From positions 1 to 58,046 of the forward strand of contig NZ_VRZC01000005.1 of NCBI RefSeq assembly GCF_016743215.1: DNA of 58,046 nucleotides. The letters are read 5' to 3'. The DNA comes from Geminocystis sp. GBBB08 (GTDB lineage: Bacteria; Cyanobacteriota; Cyanobacteriia; Cyanobacteriales; Cyanobacteriaceae). The stretch's first letter is position 1; every line of letters begins with the position of its first letter. Below are positions 26,275-37,787 of this stretch, in pieces. The position numbers and the translations under genes were made by a program. The notes beneath the pieces were generated by a model. That model worked only from the letters and a program-made list of their open reading frames with translations. It did not search any database and was not told the origin of the DNA.

Positions 26275-29200
26275 TTTAATAAGTCGATGCGTTTTTGCAA
26301 AATTTCCCTTTGAATTTTACTTTCATTTAAGCCATTTTGTACTGTTTCGATGATCTCTTTAGGTGCTTTATTAACGAAATTGGGATTATTTAACCTTCTT
26401 TCTAAGGATTGTATCTCCCCTTCAATTTTATCTAGTTTTTTATCTAGTTTTGTCGTTAATTTTTCAATATCAATTACTCCCTCTAAAGGTATTAATATTT
26501 GAATGGTATTAACAACTGAGGCGATCGCTTTTGATACTTCTTCCGTTAAACCTTCAGTAATCGTGAGATTCTCAACTTTTGCTAACTCTTTAATATAAGT
26601 TTGAGTTTGACTTAAAATCTCCCTTTCTTTTTTACTATCAGACTGTAAAATCACATTTACCTTAACCCCGGGTTTAATTTCTGCTTCCCCACGAAGGTTA
26701 CGAATCGCCCGAATTGTCTGAAATAATAAGCTAAAACTGGTTTCTAAATCTTTATTGATGAGGGTTGTTAATGGTGTTATGTTAACTTGAGGAATAGGTA
26801 CAGTAAATTCCAAGTCTATAATATTATTTACAGAAGATCCAAAAATTTCTTGTTTTAAGACATTTAATCTTTCTAACGTCTTCTCTCTAGCTTCGGCAAA
26901 TACCAAGTTTTGATAAGTAAACCATAAACTGTAGAATAATCCCACTAATTTTAACAAGGGTGCTAATAAAAGAAAATCATGAATAACGTTGATAACAGAA
27001 GAAACTAACTCCAAAATCAGAAAAGTTATTAAAATTATCGCTAAAAGAATAAAGGGTTGTTGATATTTTTTTATAAATGAACTAACCTGATGTGGTAATT
27101 GATCTAGCAAACCTACTACTTGATTCCCTAGTTTTATAATTGTACCTTCATCCCTTTGGTTTATTGAAATTGTTGATACTTCTTTTGGACTTTGCTGAGG
27201 GAATAAGTTGATTAATTCGTCAACTTGAGGAAAAGATTGCAAAGCTAAACTATCCTTTTCATTTTGAGTTAAAGTGTGCCAAATTTCTTCGGTGATATGA
27301 GGCATGAAAGGATGTAAAAGTTTTAGTATCCCTTCCAATACATAAGCTAAGGTTTGTTGTGCTACTTGACGGGAATCTACTCCTTCTTCTCCCTTATTAA
27401 GGGGGGTGGGAGGAGATTGCCATAAACGAGTTTTAACTAATTCTATATACCAATCGCAAAAGTCACCCCAAATAAATTCATATAATCCTTTTGCCGCTTC
27501 TCCTAAGCCATAATGCTCAATATTTTCTCTGGTTTCCTTGACAACTTGATTAAATCTTGATAGTATCCAGCGATCGCTAAATTCCACATTTTGTAAGTTA
27601 GGATAACCTAATTGTTGGGGTGTTTTACCATCTAAATTCATCAAGACGAAACGGGCAGCATTCCATAACTTATTGGCAAAATTACGACTGGCTTCCACTG
27701 AATCTGATTCATCGGTTTCACGATTATATTGTAAACTAATATCTTGCCCCGCTCCCGCCACTTCTCGAATTAAGGTATATCTTAGGGCATCTGTCCCGTA
27801 TTTATCCGTTAATAATAAAGGATCAATGCCATTATTAGCTGATTTTGACATTTTTTTACCGTTTTCATCCCTTACCAAACCATGAATATAAACATCCTTA
27901 AAAGGCATTTTATCGGTAAAGTGTCCTGACATCATCGTCATTCGAGCTACCCAAAAGAAAATAATATCAAATCCCGTAACTAATGTCGTATTCGGGAAAT
28001 ACTTATCTAAATCTTCTGTATTATTAGGCCATCCCATTGTCGAAAAAGGCCATAAACCAGATGAAAACCATGTATCAAGTACATCTGGATCTTGAGCTAT
28101 AATTATATCTTCTCCGTATTCTGCTAAGGCTTTGTCCCTCGCTTCGCTTTCATCAAATGCTACAATAAAAGGAGTCTCATCGGTAATTTCACCGTTAGTT
28201 TTACTCACAATATACCACGCAGGAATTTGATGCCCCCACCAAAGTTGACGAGAGATACACCAATCTTGAATTTTTAGTAACCAATCTCGATAGACTTTTT
28301 GCCATCTTTCAGGTACAAAATGAGGGGAGTTGTTATCTTCTAATTCTTGTAAGGCTTTTTGGGCTAGAGGTTCAATTTTTACATACCATTGGGTAGAAAT
28401 AAGAGGTTCAACGGGTACTTTTCCTCGATCGCTATAGGGTACACTGTGACGATAGGCTTCTACTTTGACTAAAAATTGTTCTTCTTTAAGACGGTTAAGG
28501 ATATTTTTTCGGGCTTCAAATCGATCTTGCCCTTCAAATTCCCCACCATTTTCGTTAATAGTACCGTCTTTATTTAAAATGTTGATCAAAGGCAGATTAT
28601 GACGCTTACCCATTTGAAAATCATTAGGATCATGCGCTGGTGTAACTTTAACACATCCAGTCCCAAAAGCAGGATCGACAAATTCATCGGCGATAATGGG
28701 AATTTCTCGAAAGGTAATGGGTAATATAAGAGTTTTGCCGATAAGATGCTGATAACGGGTATCATTAGGGTTAACCGCAACGGCAGTATCACCTAACATA
28801 GTTTCCGGGCGTGTCGTGGCAACTTCTACATATTCATCTCCTTGTGCTAAGGGGTAACGAAAATGCCATAAATTCCCGTCAACTTCTTTATTTTCTACTT
28901 CTAAATCGGATACAGCAGATTGAGATTCAGGACACCAATTTACCATATAATTTCCTCTATAAATTAAACCTTCTTCATAGAGTTTTATGAATGCAGTTTT
29001 TACCGCATCGCATAAATCGTCATCGAGGGTGAATCTTTCTCGACTCCAGTCTGCGGATAAACCTAATTTTTGCAGTTGATTAACAATAGCATCTCCTGAT
29101 TCTGTGCGCCATTGCCATGCTTTTTCTAAAAATTTCTCTCTCCCTAAGTCGTAACGAGTTTTACCTTCTTCTTTAAGTTGTTTTTCAATAATCGTCTGTA

Positions 29201-29477
29201 CCGCAATACTAGCATGATCTGTACCCGGAAGACAGAGAGTATTTTTCCCCGTCATGCGATGGTAACGAATTAAAGTATCTATTAAAGATGTATTAAAAGC
29301 GTGTCCCATGTGCAACTTCCCCGTGACATTAGGTGGTGGAATTACTATAGCGTAAGCCTCTCCCTCTTTTTCTGCGTTGGCTTTAAAGGTTTCTTGCGAT
29401 CGCCAAAATTCCTGCCATTTAGCTTCGGTAGTCTGTGCATCATAGTTCGGCGGTAATATAGGGTTAGAATTAGTCAT
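26271..29477 (-). CDS. valS: Valyl-tRNA synthetase with membrane CAAD domain
   Basis: This is a class I enzyme that charges tRNA-Val. The start chosen is [13 protein letters not shown] (1068 residues); an in-frame start 30 codons upstream adds unconserved residues. It has HIGH as HMGH ([10 protein letters not shown]), the editing domain, KMSKS ([11 protein letters not shown]), the anticodon-binding domain and a C-terminal coiled coil. Between the last two, around residues 785-865, sits a hydrophobic module with two membrane segments ([20 protein letters not shown], then [19 protein letters not shown]). This matches the CAAD domain known from cyanobacterial synthetases, which anchors the enzyme to thylakoids. 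A short [14 protein letters not shown] insert comes from a palindromic repeat. The stop codon lies in a heptamer array. Confidence 0.97.
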   Translation of the reverse strand: MTNSNPILPPNYDAQTTEAKWQEFWRSQETFKANAEKEGEAYAIVIPPPNVTGKLHMGHAFNTSLIDTLIRYHRMTGKNTLCLPGTDHASIAVQTIIEKQLKEEGKTRYDLGREKFLEKAWQWRTESGDAIVNQLQKLGLSADWSRERFTLDDDLCDAVKTAFIKLYEEGLIYRGNYMVNWCPESQSAVSDLEVENKEVDGNLWHFRYPLAQGDEYVEVATTRPETMLGDTAVAVNPNDTRYQHLIGKTLILPITFREIPIIADEFVDPAFGTGCVKVTPAHDPNDFQMGKRHNLPLINILNKDGTINENGGEFEGQDRFEARKNILNRLKEEQFLVKVEAYRHSVPYSDRGKVPVEPLISTQWYVKIEPLAQKALQELEDNNSPHFVPERWQKVYRDWLLKIQDWCISRQLWWGHQIPAWYIVSKTNGEITDETPFIVAFDESEARDKALAEYGEDIIIAQDPDVLDTWFSSGLWPFSTMGWPNNTEDLDKYFPNTTLVTGFDIIFFWVARMTMMSGHFTDKMPFKDVYIHGLVRDENGKKMSKSANNGIDPLLLTDKYGTDALRYTLIREVAGAGQDISLQYNRETDESDSVEASRNFANKLWNAARFVLMNLDGKTPQQLGYPNLQNVEFSDRWILSRFNQVVKETRENIEHYGLGEAAKGLYEFIWGDFCDWYIELVKTRLWQSPPTPLNKGEEGVDSRQVAQQTLAYVLEGILKLLHPFMPHITEEIWHTLTQNEKDSLALQSFPQVDELINLFPQQSPKEVSTISINQRDEGTIIKLGNQVVGLLDQLPHQVSSFIKKYQQPFILLAIILITFLILELVSSVINVIHDFLLLAPLLKLVGLFYSLWFTYQNLVFAEAREKTLERLNVLKQEIFGSSVNNIIDLEFTVPIPQVNITPLTTLINKDLETSFSLLFQTIRAIRNLRGEAEIKPGVKVNVILQSDSKKEREILSQTQTYIKELAKVENLTITEGLTEEVSKAIASVVNTIQILIPLEGVIDIEKLTTKLDKKLDKIEGEIQSLERRLNNPNFVNKAPKEIIETVQNGLNESKIQREILQKRIDLLK
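27381..27415. repeat. Palindromic repeat inserted in frame in valS
   Basis: The near-palindrome CTCCCTTATTAAGGGGGG (27389-27406) with a G-rich flank encodes [12 protein letters not shown] in ValRS. The same DNA phrase (CCCCCTTAATAAGGGGG) is a frequent dispersed repeat in cyanobacterial intergenic DNA, as I recall. Its frame was kept open, so the enzyme tolerates the added loop. Confidence 0.65.
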
Positions 29478-29576
29478 ATTGAGAATCTGAATATTATAGA
29501 CATTTTTATATTTGTGTCTTTTCATTATCTTTGATTCCCTTTCAATTATCAACTTAACTATTATCATTAAAAGTTG

Positions 29577-29633
29577 TTAAGTACTTAGGCAAAATTAATT
29601 GTATATAAGCAATGGATTTAAACCTATTGTTAT
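29577..29633 (+). repeat. Dispersed ~57-nt repeat containing palindrome (copy 4)
   Basis: This is the second member of the pair with 3401-3457: TTAAGTACTTAGG, AAAATTAATTGTATATA and the palindrome CAATGGATTTAAACCTATTG (29610-29629), same orientation. It lies between the fcl stop and the valS start. Confidence 0.7.
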
Positions 29634-29761
29634 CAAGGGTTTAGCAAAAATAAAATATTATTGGGTGCGATCGCATTTAGGTAATAAAGAGTGCGATTGT
29701 ATTTATCAATCTTCTCTACTGGATACCCTAAATTCTCCGAAAATTTTAGATCAGACTGAGG

Positions 29762-30769
<1,008 letters not shown>

Positions 30770-30786
30770 TTATTGATTGTTTAACT

Positions 30787-30807
30787 CCTAATTCCTAATT
30801 CCTAATT
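30787..30807. repeat. CCTAATT heptamer STRR overlapping the gmd stop codon
   Basis: Three perfect CCTAATT units; the last contains the gmd TAG (30802-30804). On the gmd strand the unit is AATTAGG. Confidence 0.85.
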
Positions 30808-31866
30808 AACATTGTGTAGCATACTTTTACGAATATAAGCTATATCCTTAACTTTGTGTCCATTAGTGATGCCTAAGGCTTCTAAATCCGCATCTACCAT
30901 TAAGTTTACTAACTCAGGGAATGTAACGCTGGGTTGCCAACCTAACTTTTCTTTAGCTTTTGTCGGATTCCCTATTAATAAATCTACCTCAGTAGGGCGC
31001 AAATAACGCTCATCAAAGGCAACATAATCTTCCCAGTTAAGGTTAACGTGAGAAAAAGCTAAATCTAAAAATTCCCTGACAGAATGGGTTTCTCCTGTGG
31101 CTACCACATAATCATCCGGTTGATCTTGTTGCAGCATTAACCACATGGCAACAACATAATCTTTTGCATAACCCCAGTCTCTTTTCGAGTCAATGTTACC
31201 TAAGTATAGTTTATTTTGTTGTCCAGTCACAATACGAGCTATAGCTCTAGTAATTTTTCTAGTTACGAAAGTTTCACCACGACGAGGACTTTCATGATTG
31301 AATAAGATACCGTTACAAGCAAATAGGTTATATGATTCACGGTGATTAATGGTTTGCCAGTGTGCATATACTTTACCACAAGCATAAGGACTACGGGGAT
31401 AAAAAGGAGTAGATTCTTTTTGAGGAATTTCTAGCACTTTTCCGAACATTTCTGATGATCCGGCTTGATAATAGCGTATATTAGCGGAAGTTCTTTGTTG
31501 ATAATCTCTTATCGCTTCTAGTAGTCTAAGTGTACCCATTGCGACACTGTCAACAGTAAATTCAGGAGCATCAAAACTTACTCTAACGTGAGATTGTGCT
31601 CCTAAGTTATAGACTTCATCAGGTTGTGTTTCTTCTAAAATACGGCGTAGAGTAGTACCGTCAGTTAAGTCACCATAATGAAGAAAAAATTTCGCATCTT
31701 CTTGATGGGGATCTTGGTATATATGATCTATGCGATCAGTATTAAAAGTAGAAGTTCGTCTGATAATACCATGAACCTCGTATCCTTTATCTAATAATAG
31801 TTCGCTCAAATAAGAACCATCTTGTCCTGTAACACCAGTAATAAGAGCTTTTTTATGATTAGTCAT
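30802..31866 (-). CDS. gmd: GDP-mannose 4,6-dehydratase
   Basis: Gmd dehydrates GDP-D-mannose to GDP-4-keto-6-deoxymannose, the first step toward GDP-L-fucose or GDP-rhamnose. The 354-residue protein has the nucleotide loop [10 protein letters not shown] (9-18), [11 protein letters not shown], and the catalytic YACGKVY motif. The operon partner fcl sets the product as GDP-fucose. The last residue and TAG stop are within a heptamer repeat. It diverges from the polysaccharide exporter genes across 257 bases. Confidence 0.97.
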   Translation of the reverse strand: MTNHKKALITGVTGQDGSYLSELLLDKGYEVHGIIRRTSTFNTDRIDHIYQDPHQEDAKFFLHYGDLTDGTTLRRILEETQPDEVYNLGAQSHVRVSFDAPEFTVDSVAMGTLRLLEAIRDYQQRTSANIRYYQAGSSEMFGKVLEIPQKESTPFYPRSPYACGKVYAHWQTINHRESYNLFACNGILFNHESPRRGETFVTRKITRAIARIVTGQQNKLYLGNIDSKRDWGYAKDYVVAMWLMLQQDQPDDYVVATGETHSVREFLDLAFSHVNLNWEDYVAFDERYLRPTEVDLLIGNPTKAKEKLGWQPSVTFPELVNLMVDADLEALGITNGHKVKDIAYIRKSMLHNVN

Positions 31867-32123
31867 TCTTTCTTAAATCAATTTTTATTTGTATTTCTAT
31901 GGAATCATAGATTTATACTTTGGTTAAGTTTATATGATCTAAACTTATTTTCAACATCGAAAAAATGATCAAGTTTAATTGTACTTTCAAAGTGATCGAT
32001 TTTATAGTAACTTATTTCAATTATCCTTTAAAGGGAAGATAACTGCTAACAAGAAAAACTGCTAACTCTAAGATACAATAAATTTATCAAATAACTAATA
32101 GTTGATTATTATTTTTAATATTT

Positions 32124-32951
32124 ATGATTTTAACTAGGAAAAAAACCTTAATGATGTGGGAGAAATTGCCTTTTAGTAATGATATTGAACGTTATTGGCA
32201 ATTACTTTCTGTTTTAGTACCACAAAATCTCAATACTCGTTATCGTGGTTCTTTTTTAGGAGTATATTGGTCATTATTAAATCCCATTATTATGACTACT
32301 TTATATACAGTTATTTTTGGCACAACATTTGCTTCTTATTTTGGTGATTCTATCATTAATTATATGTTTGCAGCTTTTACTGGTTTATTAGTAATTAATT
32401 TTTATAATTCAGCTACAACTCAAGCATTAAGCAGTATCGTTATTAATGGTGATTTATTAAATAAAATTAAGTTACCTTTACCAGTTTTTCCTCTTTCAAT
32501 GATTGCGGCTAATATTTTTCAATTTATAGTGGGATCATTGCCATTATTAATTATTGTTACATTAATTAAAACTCATAATATTCTATTTGTATTTTCATTA
32601 TTATTACCTTTTAGTGCTTTAGTTTTAGTCTGTACTGGAATTGGCTTATTTTTAAGTGCTTTATTTGTTTTTTTTAGAGATTTAGGTTACTTTTATGAAA
32701 TAGCTACCTTTATTGTGTGGATTACCAGTCCAGTATTTTATCCTTCTGAAATTGTACCAGCAAGAGTCCAACCTTTTTTATATCTCAATCCTTTAGTACC
32801 AATAATTGAAAGTCTGAGACAAATAAGTTTAGATGGTACTTTTCCAGAATTTAGTCACTTGATGAAAGGCTTTTTAAGTGGCATAGTTATTTTAACTTTA
32901 GGATGCTTATTTTTTCGTAAAGTACAATCATCTTTTATGGATTTACTTTAA
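32124..32951 (+). CDS. Polysaccharide ABC-2 type exporter permease
   Basis: The 275-residue integral membrane protein of the ABC-2 family has about six membrane segments and the family-like N-terminal amphipathic stretch NLNTRYRGSFLGVYWSLLNP. This class (Wzm, TagG, KpsM relatives) exports O-antigen, capsule or teichoic polymers across the inner membrane. A later in-frame ATG pair at 32151 could also be the start. The ATPase follows 56 bases on, and the divergent gmd-fcl pair suggests a fucose-containing polymer. Confidence 0.9.
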   Translation: MILTRKKTLMMWEKLPFSNDIERYWQLLSVLVPQNLNTRYRGSFLGVYWSLLNPIIMTTLYTVIFGTTFASYFGDSIINYMFAAFTGLLVINFYNSATTQALSSIVINGDLLNKIKLPLPVFPLSMIAANIFQFIVGSLPLLIIVTLIKTHNILFVFSLLLPFSALVLVCTGIGLFLSALFVFFRDLGYFYEIATFIVWITSPVFYPSEIVPARVQPFLYLNPLVPIIESLRQISLDGTFPEFSHLMKGFLSGIVILTLGCLFFRKVQSSFMDLL

Positions 32952-33007
32952 ATAAATTTATTTCTCGGCTCAATTATTTATGACATTTATTCTTATTTAA
33001 TATCACA

Positions 33008-33781
33008 ATGGATCAAGAAGTTATTAGACTAAATAATGTTTCTTTATGGCGTAGAACTCAAGAAGAATTTTCTTATGATCTTAAAAGAACAGTCATCTCT
33101 TTTTTACAAGGAAAATATATTAAACCAGCAAAAAAACAAGTTTTAAAAGATGTTAATTTTGTGGTAAAAAGTGGTGAAAAAATTGGCATTATTGGTTCAA
33201 ATGGTGCAGGAAAATCTACTTTACTCAAAGTTATTTGTGGTATTTTAGATCCAACTTTTGGCACAGTAAGAGTACGGGGAAATATTGCTCCTTTAATCGA
33301 ATTAGGTGCCGGTTTTAATATGGAAATGTCAGTCAAAGATAACATCATTTTATATGGTGTGTTATTAGGTTATTCTAAAGAAGAAATGAAAACTCGTACC
33401 AATGAAATTCTTGAATTTGCCGAATTAGAAGAATATGGAGAAGTACCAGTAAAAGCTTTATCTTCAGGTATGAAAGCTCGTTTAGGTTTCTCTGTCGCTA
33501 CAGATGTAAAGCCAGATATTCTTATTCTTGATGAGGTTTTATCTGTTGGTGACGCTAAATTTACCCATAAATCACGAGAGCGCATTCAAAGTTTATGGGA
33601 GCAAAGTAGTACCATATTATTTGTTTCCCATAGTTTAGAATATGTTAAAGATTTATGCGATCGCTGTATTTGGTTAAATCATGGAGAAATTGCCTATCAT
33701 GGAAATACTCAAGAGGCGATAAAACTCTATTTAGATTCAGTAGGTGTCAAAGAATATATTCGCCCTCCTTCTGCTTTATAA
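33008..33781 (+). CDS. Polysaccharide ABC exporter ATP-binding protein
   Basis: The 257-residue ATPase is of the Wzt/TagH/KpsT type. Walker A is GSNGAGKST, the signature is LSSGMKARLGFSVA, and Walker B is ILILDEVLSVGD. The N-terminal VSLWRRT...LKRTVISFLQGK stretch and the GAPLIELGAGF-like segment (IAPLIELGAGFNMEMSV) are typical of O-antigen exporters. It lacks the C-terminal carbohydrate-binding domain of Wzt proteins that recognise a capped chain, so it may rely on lipid-linked substrate alone. It pairs with the permease upstream. Confidence 0.92.
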   Translation: MDQEVIRLNNVSLWRRTQEEFSYDLKRTVISFLQGKYIKPAKKQVLKDVNFVVKSGEKIGIIGSNGAGKSTLLKVICGILDPTFGTVRVRGNIAPLIELGAGFNMEMSVKDNIILYGVLLGYSKEEMKTRTNEILEFAELEEYGEVPVKALSSGMKARLGFSVATDVKPDILILDEVLSVGDAKFTHKSRERIQSLWEQSSTILFVSHSLEYVKDLCDRCIWLNHGEIAYHGNTQEAIKLYLDSVGVKEYIRPPSAL

Positions 33782-33822
33782 GCACTCGAAGCATTTAACT
33801 TACCGTTTTTATTAATTCCTCA

Positions 33823-33842
33823 CAGGGGGTTTAAACCCCTTG
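33823..33842. repeat. Palindromic repeat with GTTTAAAC core (copy 5)
   Basis: CAGGGGGTTTAAACCCCTTG is a near-perfect palindrome 41 bases after the exporter ATPase stop. It may serve as a transcription stop hairpin, but there is no T-run. Confidence 0.6.
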
Positions 33843-33981
33843 CCTTGACTCAAACGTTTATCTGTTGCACTCTTTCCAAATCCGCTCTTTCCTAGCCTCA
33901 TTCCTTAACTTAGATGGAAAGCAGCTTAGTGATATATATTCATTGTTAATTATTATTAATTACTTATCCCCCTGTTTAGCA

Positions 33982-34011
33982 TTTACCTTAGTTTCAGGGG
34001 ATCGGTATAAT
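33982..34011 (+). promoter_or_regulatory. Possible cbiX promoter
   Basis: A perfect -10 TATAAT (34006-34011) has TTTACC (33982-33987) 18 bases upstream, four of six matching the -35 consensus. It would start transcription about 30 bases before the cbiX ATG. Confidence 0.4.
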
Positions 34012-34048
34012 TAAGCTAAAGATTATCGCTATTCATCCCCAAAATTTA

Positions 34049-35050
34049 ATGCAAACTTTTCCCATTGAAAAAATATCCTTAAATTCTCAAAAAATTACCC
34101 TAAAGCCTTTACCATTACAACGTCCCTTACTAATGATTGGTCATGGTACAAGAGATGATGATGGTCGTCAAGTATTTATGGATTTTGTTAATACTTATCA
34201 ACAATTAGATCGATCTCGCCCTGTAATTCCTTGTTTTTTAGAATTAACTGCACCAACTATCGCTGAAGGTGTTGAGGACTGTATAAATCAAGGTTATAGT
34301 GATATTTCGGCGTTGCCTATCCTCTTATTTGCCGCCCGTCATAATAAATTTGATGTTACCAATGAATTAGATCGCACACGGCTTAAATATCCTCAGTTAC
34401 AATTTTATTATGGACGACATTTCGGCATTAATCCTAGTATTATGGAACTTTGGCAAAAACGCCTTACACAATTAGATCAACCCCAATATAACCTTCATAA
34501 TATTTCTCGTCAAGATACTGTGTTATTATTTGTGGGTAGAGGATCAAGTGATCCTGATGCTAACGGTGATGTGTATAAACTAGCTCGTATTTTGTGGGAA
34601 GGTAGCGGTTATAATACGGTTGAAACTTGTTTTATTGGTATTTCTCATCCTCGTTTAGAAGAAGGATTCCGTCGTGCTTTGTTATATCAACCCAAAAGAA
34701 TTATTGTTCTGCCTTACTTCTTATTTATGGGTGCTTTAATGAAGAAAATATACTATATTTCTGCTGAACATCAAAAATTATATCCTGAAATTAATATTAT
34801 TTGTTTACCTGAAATGGGCATTCAACCTGAATTATTACAGTTAATTAGGGAAAGAGAAATTGAAACTCAACTAGGGGAAGTAAAGATGAATTGTGAAATG
34901 TGTAAATTTCGTCTAAATACTTTACAAAATGACGATCATCACCATCATGAACATAATCATAGCCATGATCATTCTCATCATCATAACCATGATAACGATC
35001 CTTTAGCACAACCGATGGCTTATCATCAACGTATCTGGCAAACTCCTTAA
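34049..35050 (+). CDS. cbiX: Sirohydrochlorin chelatase, long CbiX type
   Basis: The enzyme inserts cobalt or ferrous iron into sirohydrochlorin for cobalamin or siroheme. The 333-residue protein contains two chelatase half-domains: the first begins [13 protein letters not shown] (about residue 29) and the second [17 protein letters not shown] (about 167). It ends with an MxCxxC motif (MNCEMC) and a His/Asp-rich tail (about 297-318), features known from long CbiX proteins, where they bind an iron-sulfur cluster and metal. Which metal is used cannot be told from sequence; cbiA at 20.7 kb shows that the organism makes corrinoids. Confidence 0.9.
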   Translation: MQTFPIEKISLNSQKITLKPLPLQRPLLMIGHGTRDDDGRQVFMDFVNTYQQLDRSRPVIPCFLELTAPTIAEGVEDCINQGYSDISALPILLFAARHNKFDVTNELDRTRLKYPQLQFYYGRHFGINPSIMELWQKRLTQLDQPQYNLHNISRQDTVLLFVGRGSSDPDANGDVYKLARILWEGSGYNTVETCFIGISHPRLEEGFRRALLYQPKRIIVLPYFLFMGALMKKIYYISAEHQKLYPEINIICLPEMGIQPELLQLIREREIETQLGEVKMNCEMCKFRLNTLQNDDHHHHEHNHSHDHSHHHNHDNDPLAQPMAYHQRIWQTP

Positions 35051-35214
35051 TCGGGAATAGTTAATAGGTGATAATTAGATAAATTTTTGTAACAAAATAT
35101 TTCCTTCATTAATAAATTAGAGATTTTTCCAGTTCATTTCGGTAATCAAAATACTTTTTCATTAAAATATTGAGTTATATTGAAAAGAGGTTTTACATTC
35201 CGGAGAATAGAATT

Positions 35215-36333
35215 ATGGAATTAATGATCGAAGATTTGATGGAGCAGTTGGTAGAATTAGGAGGCTCAGATATGCACATTCAAGCAGGAGCTCCTGTTTA
35301 TTTCCGTATTAGTGGTAAACTTACTCCCATTGGTGATGATCCTTTGACTCCCCAAGAGGCTCAAAAACTAATTTTTAGTATGTTAAATAATACTCAACGA
35401 AAAACTCTTGAACAAGAATGGGAGTTGGATTGTTCTTATGGAGTTAAAGGTTTAGCTCGATTTCGGGTAAATGTCTATAAGGAAAGAGGTTGTTATGCCG
35501 CTTGTTTACGGGCTTTATCTTCTAAAATTCCTAACTTTGATCAATTGGGTTTACCTGATATTGTCAAGGAAATGACCGATCGCCCCAGAGGTTTAATTTT
35601 GGTAACAGGACAAACAGGTTCAGGTAAAACTACAACCTTAGCGGCGATGTTGGATCTCATTAACCGCACTCGGGCTGAACATATTTTAACAGTAGAAGAT
35701 CCTATTGAGTATGTTTTTCCCAATATAAATAGCTTATTTCATCAAAGACAAAAAGGAGAAGATACTAAAAGTTTCGGTAATGCTCTAAAAGCAGCTTTGC
35801 GAGAAGATCCTGATATTATTCTGGTAGGTGAGATGCGAGATTTAGAAACTATCTCTCTGGCAATTAGTGCTGCAGAAACAGGACACCTCGTCTTTGGGAC
35901 TCTTCACACTAGTTCTGCCGCCGGAACAATTGATCGTATTATTGACGTTTTTCCAGCCGCCGAACAAGCTCAAATTCGGGCGATGTTATCTAACTCTTTA
36001 TTAGCGGTATTTGCTCAAACTTTAGCCAAAAAGAAAAACCCTAAACCAGGAGAATTTGGACGGGCTATGGCTCAAGAAATTATGATTATTACTCCAGCGA
36101 TCGCCAACTTAATTCGGGAAGCAAAAGCACCTCAAATTTATTCTGCCATTCAAACAGGAGGTAAATTAGGGATGCAAACAATGGAACAAGCCTTAGCCGG
36201 ATATGTAAAAACGGGAACTATTAGTTTTGAGGAAGGATTAGCTAAAAGTAGTAAACCAGATGAATTAAAACGTTTAGTAGCTGGTAGTGGAATGGATACG
36301 AATAGTGTAACAACTGCTACGAAAAAAAGATAA
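35215..36333 (+). CDS. pilT: Type IV pilus retraction ATPase PilT
   Basis: PilT hydrolyses ATP to depolymerise the pilus for twitching motility and natural transformation. From the ATG at 35215 (preceded by GGAG at 35202-35205) the protein has 373 residues; a TTG 15 codons upstream is less likely. Walker A GQTGSGKTTT, the Asp box, Walker B ILVGEMRD and the His box GTLHTSSA are present, and AIANLIREAK is the PilT-specific helix. PilC follows by 147 bases. PilB, often just upstream in cyanobacteria, is not in this window. Confidence 0.97.
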   Translation: MELMIEDLMEQLVELGGSDMHIQAGAPVYFRISGKLTPIGDDPLTPQEAQKLIFSMLNNTQRKTLEQEWELDCSYGVKGLARFRVNVYKERGCYAACLRALSSKIPNFDQLGLPDIVKEMTDRPRGLILVTGQTGSGKTTTLAAMLDLINRTRAEHILTVEDPIEYVFPNINSLFHQRQKGEDTKSFGNALKAALREDPDIILVGEMRDLETISLAISAAETGHLVFGTLHTSSAAGTIDRIIDVFPAAEQAQIRAMLSNSLLAVFAQTLAKKKNPKPGEFGRAMAQEIMIITPAIANLIREAKAPQIYSAIQTGGKLGMQTMEQALAGYVKTGTISFEEGLAKSSKPDELKRLVAGSGMDTNSVTTATKKR

Positions 36334-36480
36334 CGATTAAGACGCTTTTTTGTCAGTGATAGGTGAGGGAAAATAATAAGCCATAGACAAAAAGGATCAA
36401 TACAGCCCATTACTAAATAAGCAAAATTAATAGTGCATTTTATTTCTCATGGTTAATAATTTATTGTTTTAATTAAAATT

Positions 36481-37695
36481 ATGGCTACTTTTATTGTTCA
36501 AGTTAAAGATAAAGCAGGTAACATACTTAATGAAAGAGTAGTTGCTGAGTCTCAAGATGAAGCTAGAAGAATTCTGAAAAAACGATTTACCACCATTGGT
36601 AAAATCAAAAAAGCTGGTATGGAATTTGACATGGCTAGTATTGAAGCGGCCATGAGTAAAGTGACGGTGAAGGATAAAGCGATTTTTTCCCGTCAATTTG
36701 CTGTGTTAGTTAATGCGGGGGTAGCGATTATCAGAACCTTAAGCGTATTAGCTGAACAATCCGGCAATCCTAAATTTAAAAAAGCCTTAATGACGATTAG
36801 TGAAGACGTACAACAAGGTACAAATCTTTCAGAAGCCATGGCTAAACATCCTGATTGTTTTGATCAACTCTATGTTTCTATGGTGGAAGCTGGAGAAACA
36901 GGGGGGGTTTTAGATGAAGTCATGAATCGTCTTGCTAAACTTTTAGAAGATGTGGCAAGGTTACAAAATCAAGTCAAATCTGCTTTGGCTTATCCTGTAA
37001 CAGTAGGTATTTTTGCTGTCTTGGCTTTTTTGGGGATGACTATTTTCTTAATTCCAGTTTTTGCGGGAATTTTTAAGAGTATTGGTGCTGAATTACCAGC
37101 GTTAACTCAATTTATGCTTAATTTAAGTGGTTTTTTAAGAAGTCCGAAAGTGATTATTCCTATTTTTGTGGTTTGGGGTTCTTTTTTTGCTTTTAAACAA
37201 TATTATAAAACCCCTGCAGGAAGATTGCAAATAGATCATTTAGCTTTAAAAATGCCTATTTTTGGTGATTTAAACGAAAAAAATTCTGTAGCTCGTTTTT
37301 GTCGTGTATTTGGTACTTTAACCCGTTCTGGTGTTCCTATTCTTCAATGTTTAGATATTGTCCAAGAAACTATCTCTAATAAAGTAATTTCTAACGCCGT
37401 CGGAGCAGCTAAAGATGCTATTTTAGAAGGGGGGATGCTTAGTGTGGCGATCGCTGAGAAAAAAGTATTTCCAGCTATGGCGATACAAATGATGATGATT
37501 GGGGAAGAAACAGGGGAATTAGATTCAATGATGATGAAAGTAGCAGACTTTTATGAAGATGAAGTAGAACAAGCAGTGAAAGCCTTAACTAGCGTCATTG
37601 AGCCTTTGATGATGGTAGGTATTGCGGGGATGGTGGGAACTATATTATTATCTATGTACTTACCTATGTTCAAAATTTTCGAGAAACTCGGATAA
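36481..37695 (+). CDS. pilC: Type IV pilus inner-membrane platform protein PilC
   Basis: PilC (GspF family) couples the motor ATPases to pilin assembly at the inner membrane. The 404-residue protein has two T2SSF domains (about 70-195 and 270-395) with hydrophobic segments near 170-200, 220-240 and 370-395. The motif FSRQFAVLVNAGVAIIRTL and its second copy FCRVFGTLTRSGVPILQCL are characteristic. It follows pilT, and heptamer repeats start five bases after its stop. Confidence 0.97.
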   Translation: MATFIVQVKDKAGNILNERVVAESQDEARRILKKRFTTIGKIKKAGMEFDMASIEAAMSKVTVKDKAIFSRQFAVLVNAGVAIIRTLSVLAEQSGNPKFKKALMTISEDVQQGTNLSEAMAKHPDCFDQLYVSMVEAGETGGVLDEVMNRLAKLLEDVARLQNQVKSALAYPVTVGIFAVLAFLGMTIFLIPVFAGIFKSIGAELPALTQFMLNLSGFLRSPKVIIPIFVVWGSFFAFKQYYKTPAGRLQIDHLALKMPIFGDLNEKNSVARFCRVFGTLTRSGVPILQCLDIVQETISNKVISNAVGAAKDAILEGGMLSVAIAEKKVFPAMAIQMMMIGEETGELDSMMMKVADFYEDEVEQAVKALTSVIEPLMMVGIAGMVGTILLSMYLPMFKIFEKLG

Positions 37696-37700
37696 GAAAG

Positions 37701-37721
37701 AATGAGGAATGAGGAATTAGC
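37701..37721. repeat. AATGAGG heptamer STRR behind pilC
   Basis: AATGAGG twice and AATTAGC begin five bases after the pilC stop. The coding-strand unit carries TGA or TAG. Confidence 0.7.
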
Positions 37722-37787
37722 AATATTTAACCAGTTTGAAATGAATTTCAAAGCTAAAAATCATCGTTTAATAAATTGAAATAAAAT

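Noticed and set aside
36334-36412. Possible terminator behind pilT (TTTTTGTC ... GACAAAAA)
   Set aside because: The arms are A/T-rich and about 40 bases apart, so the stem would be weak; pilC probably continues the same transcript.
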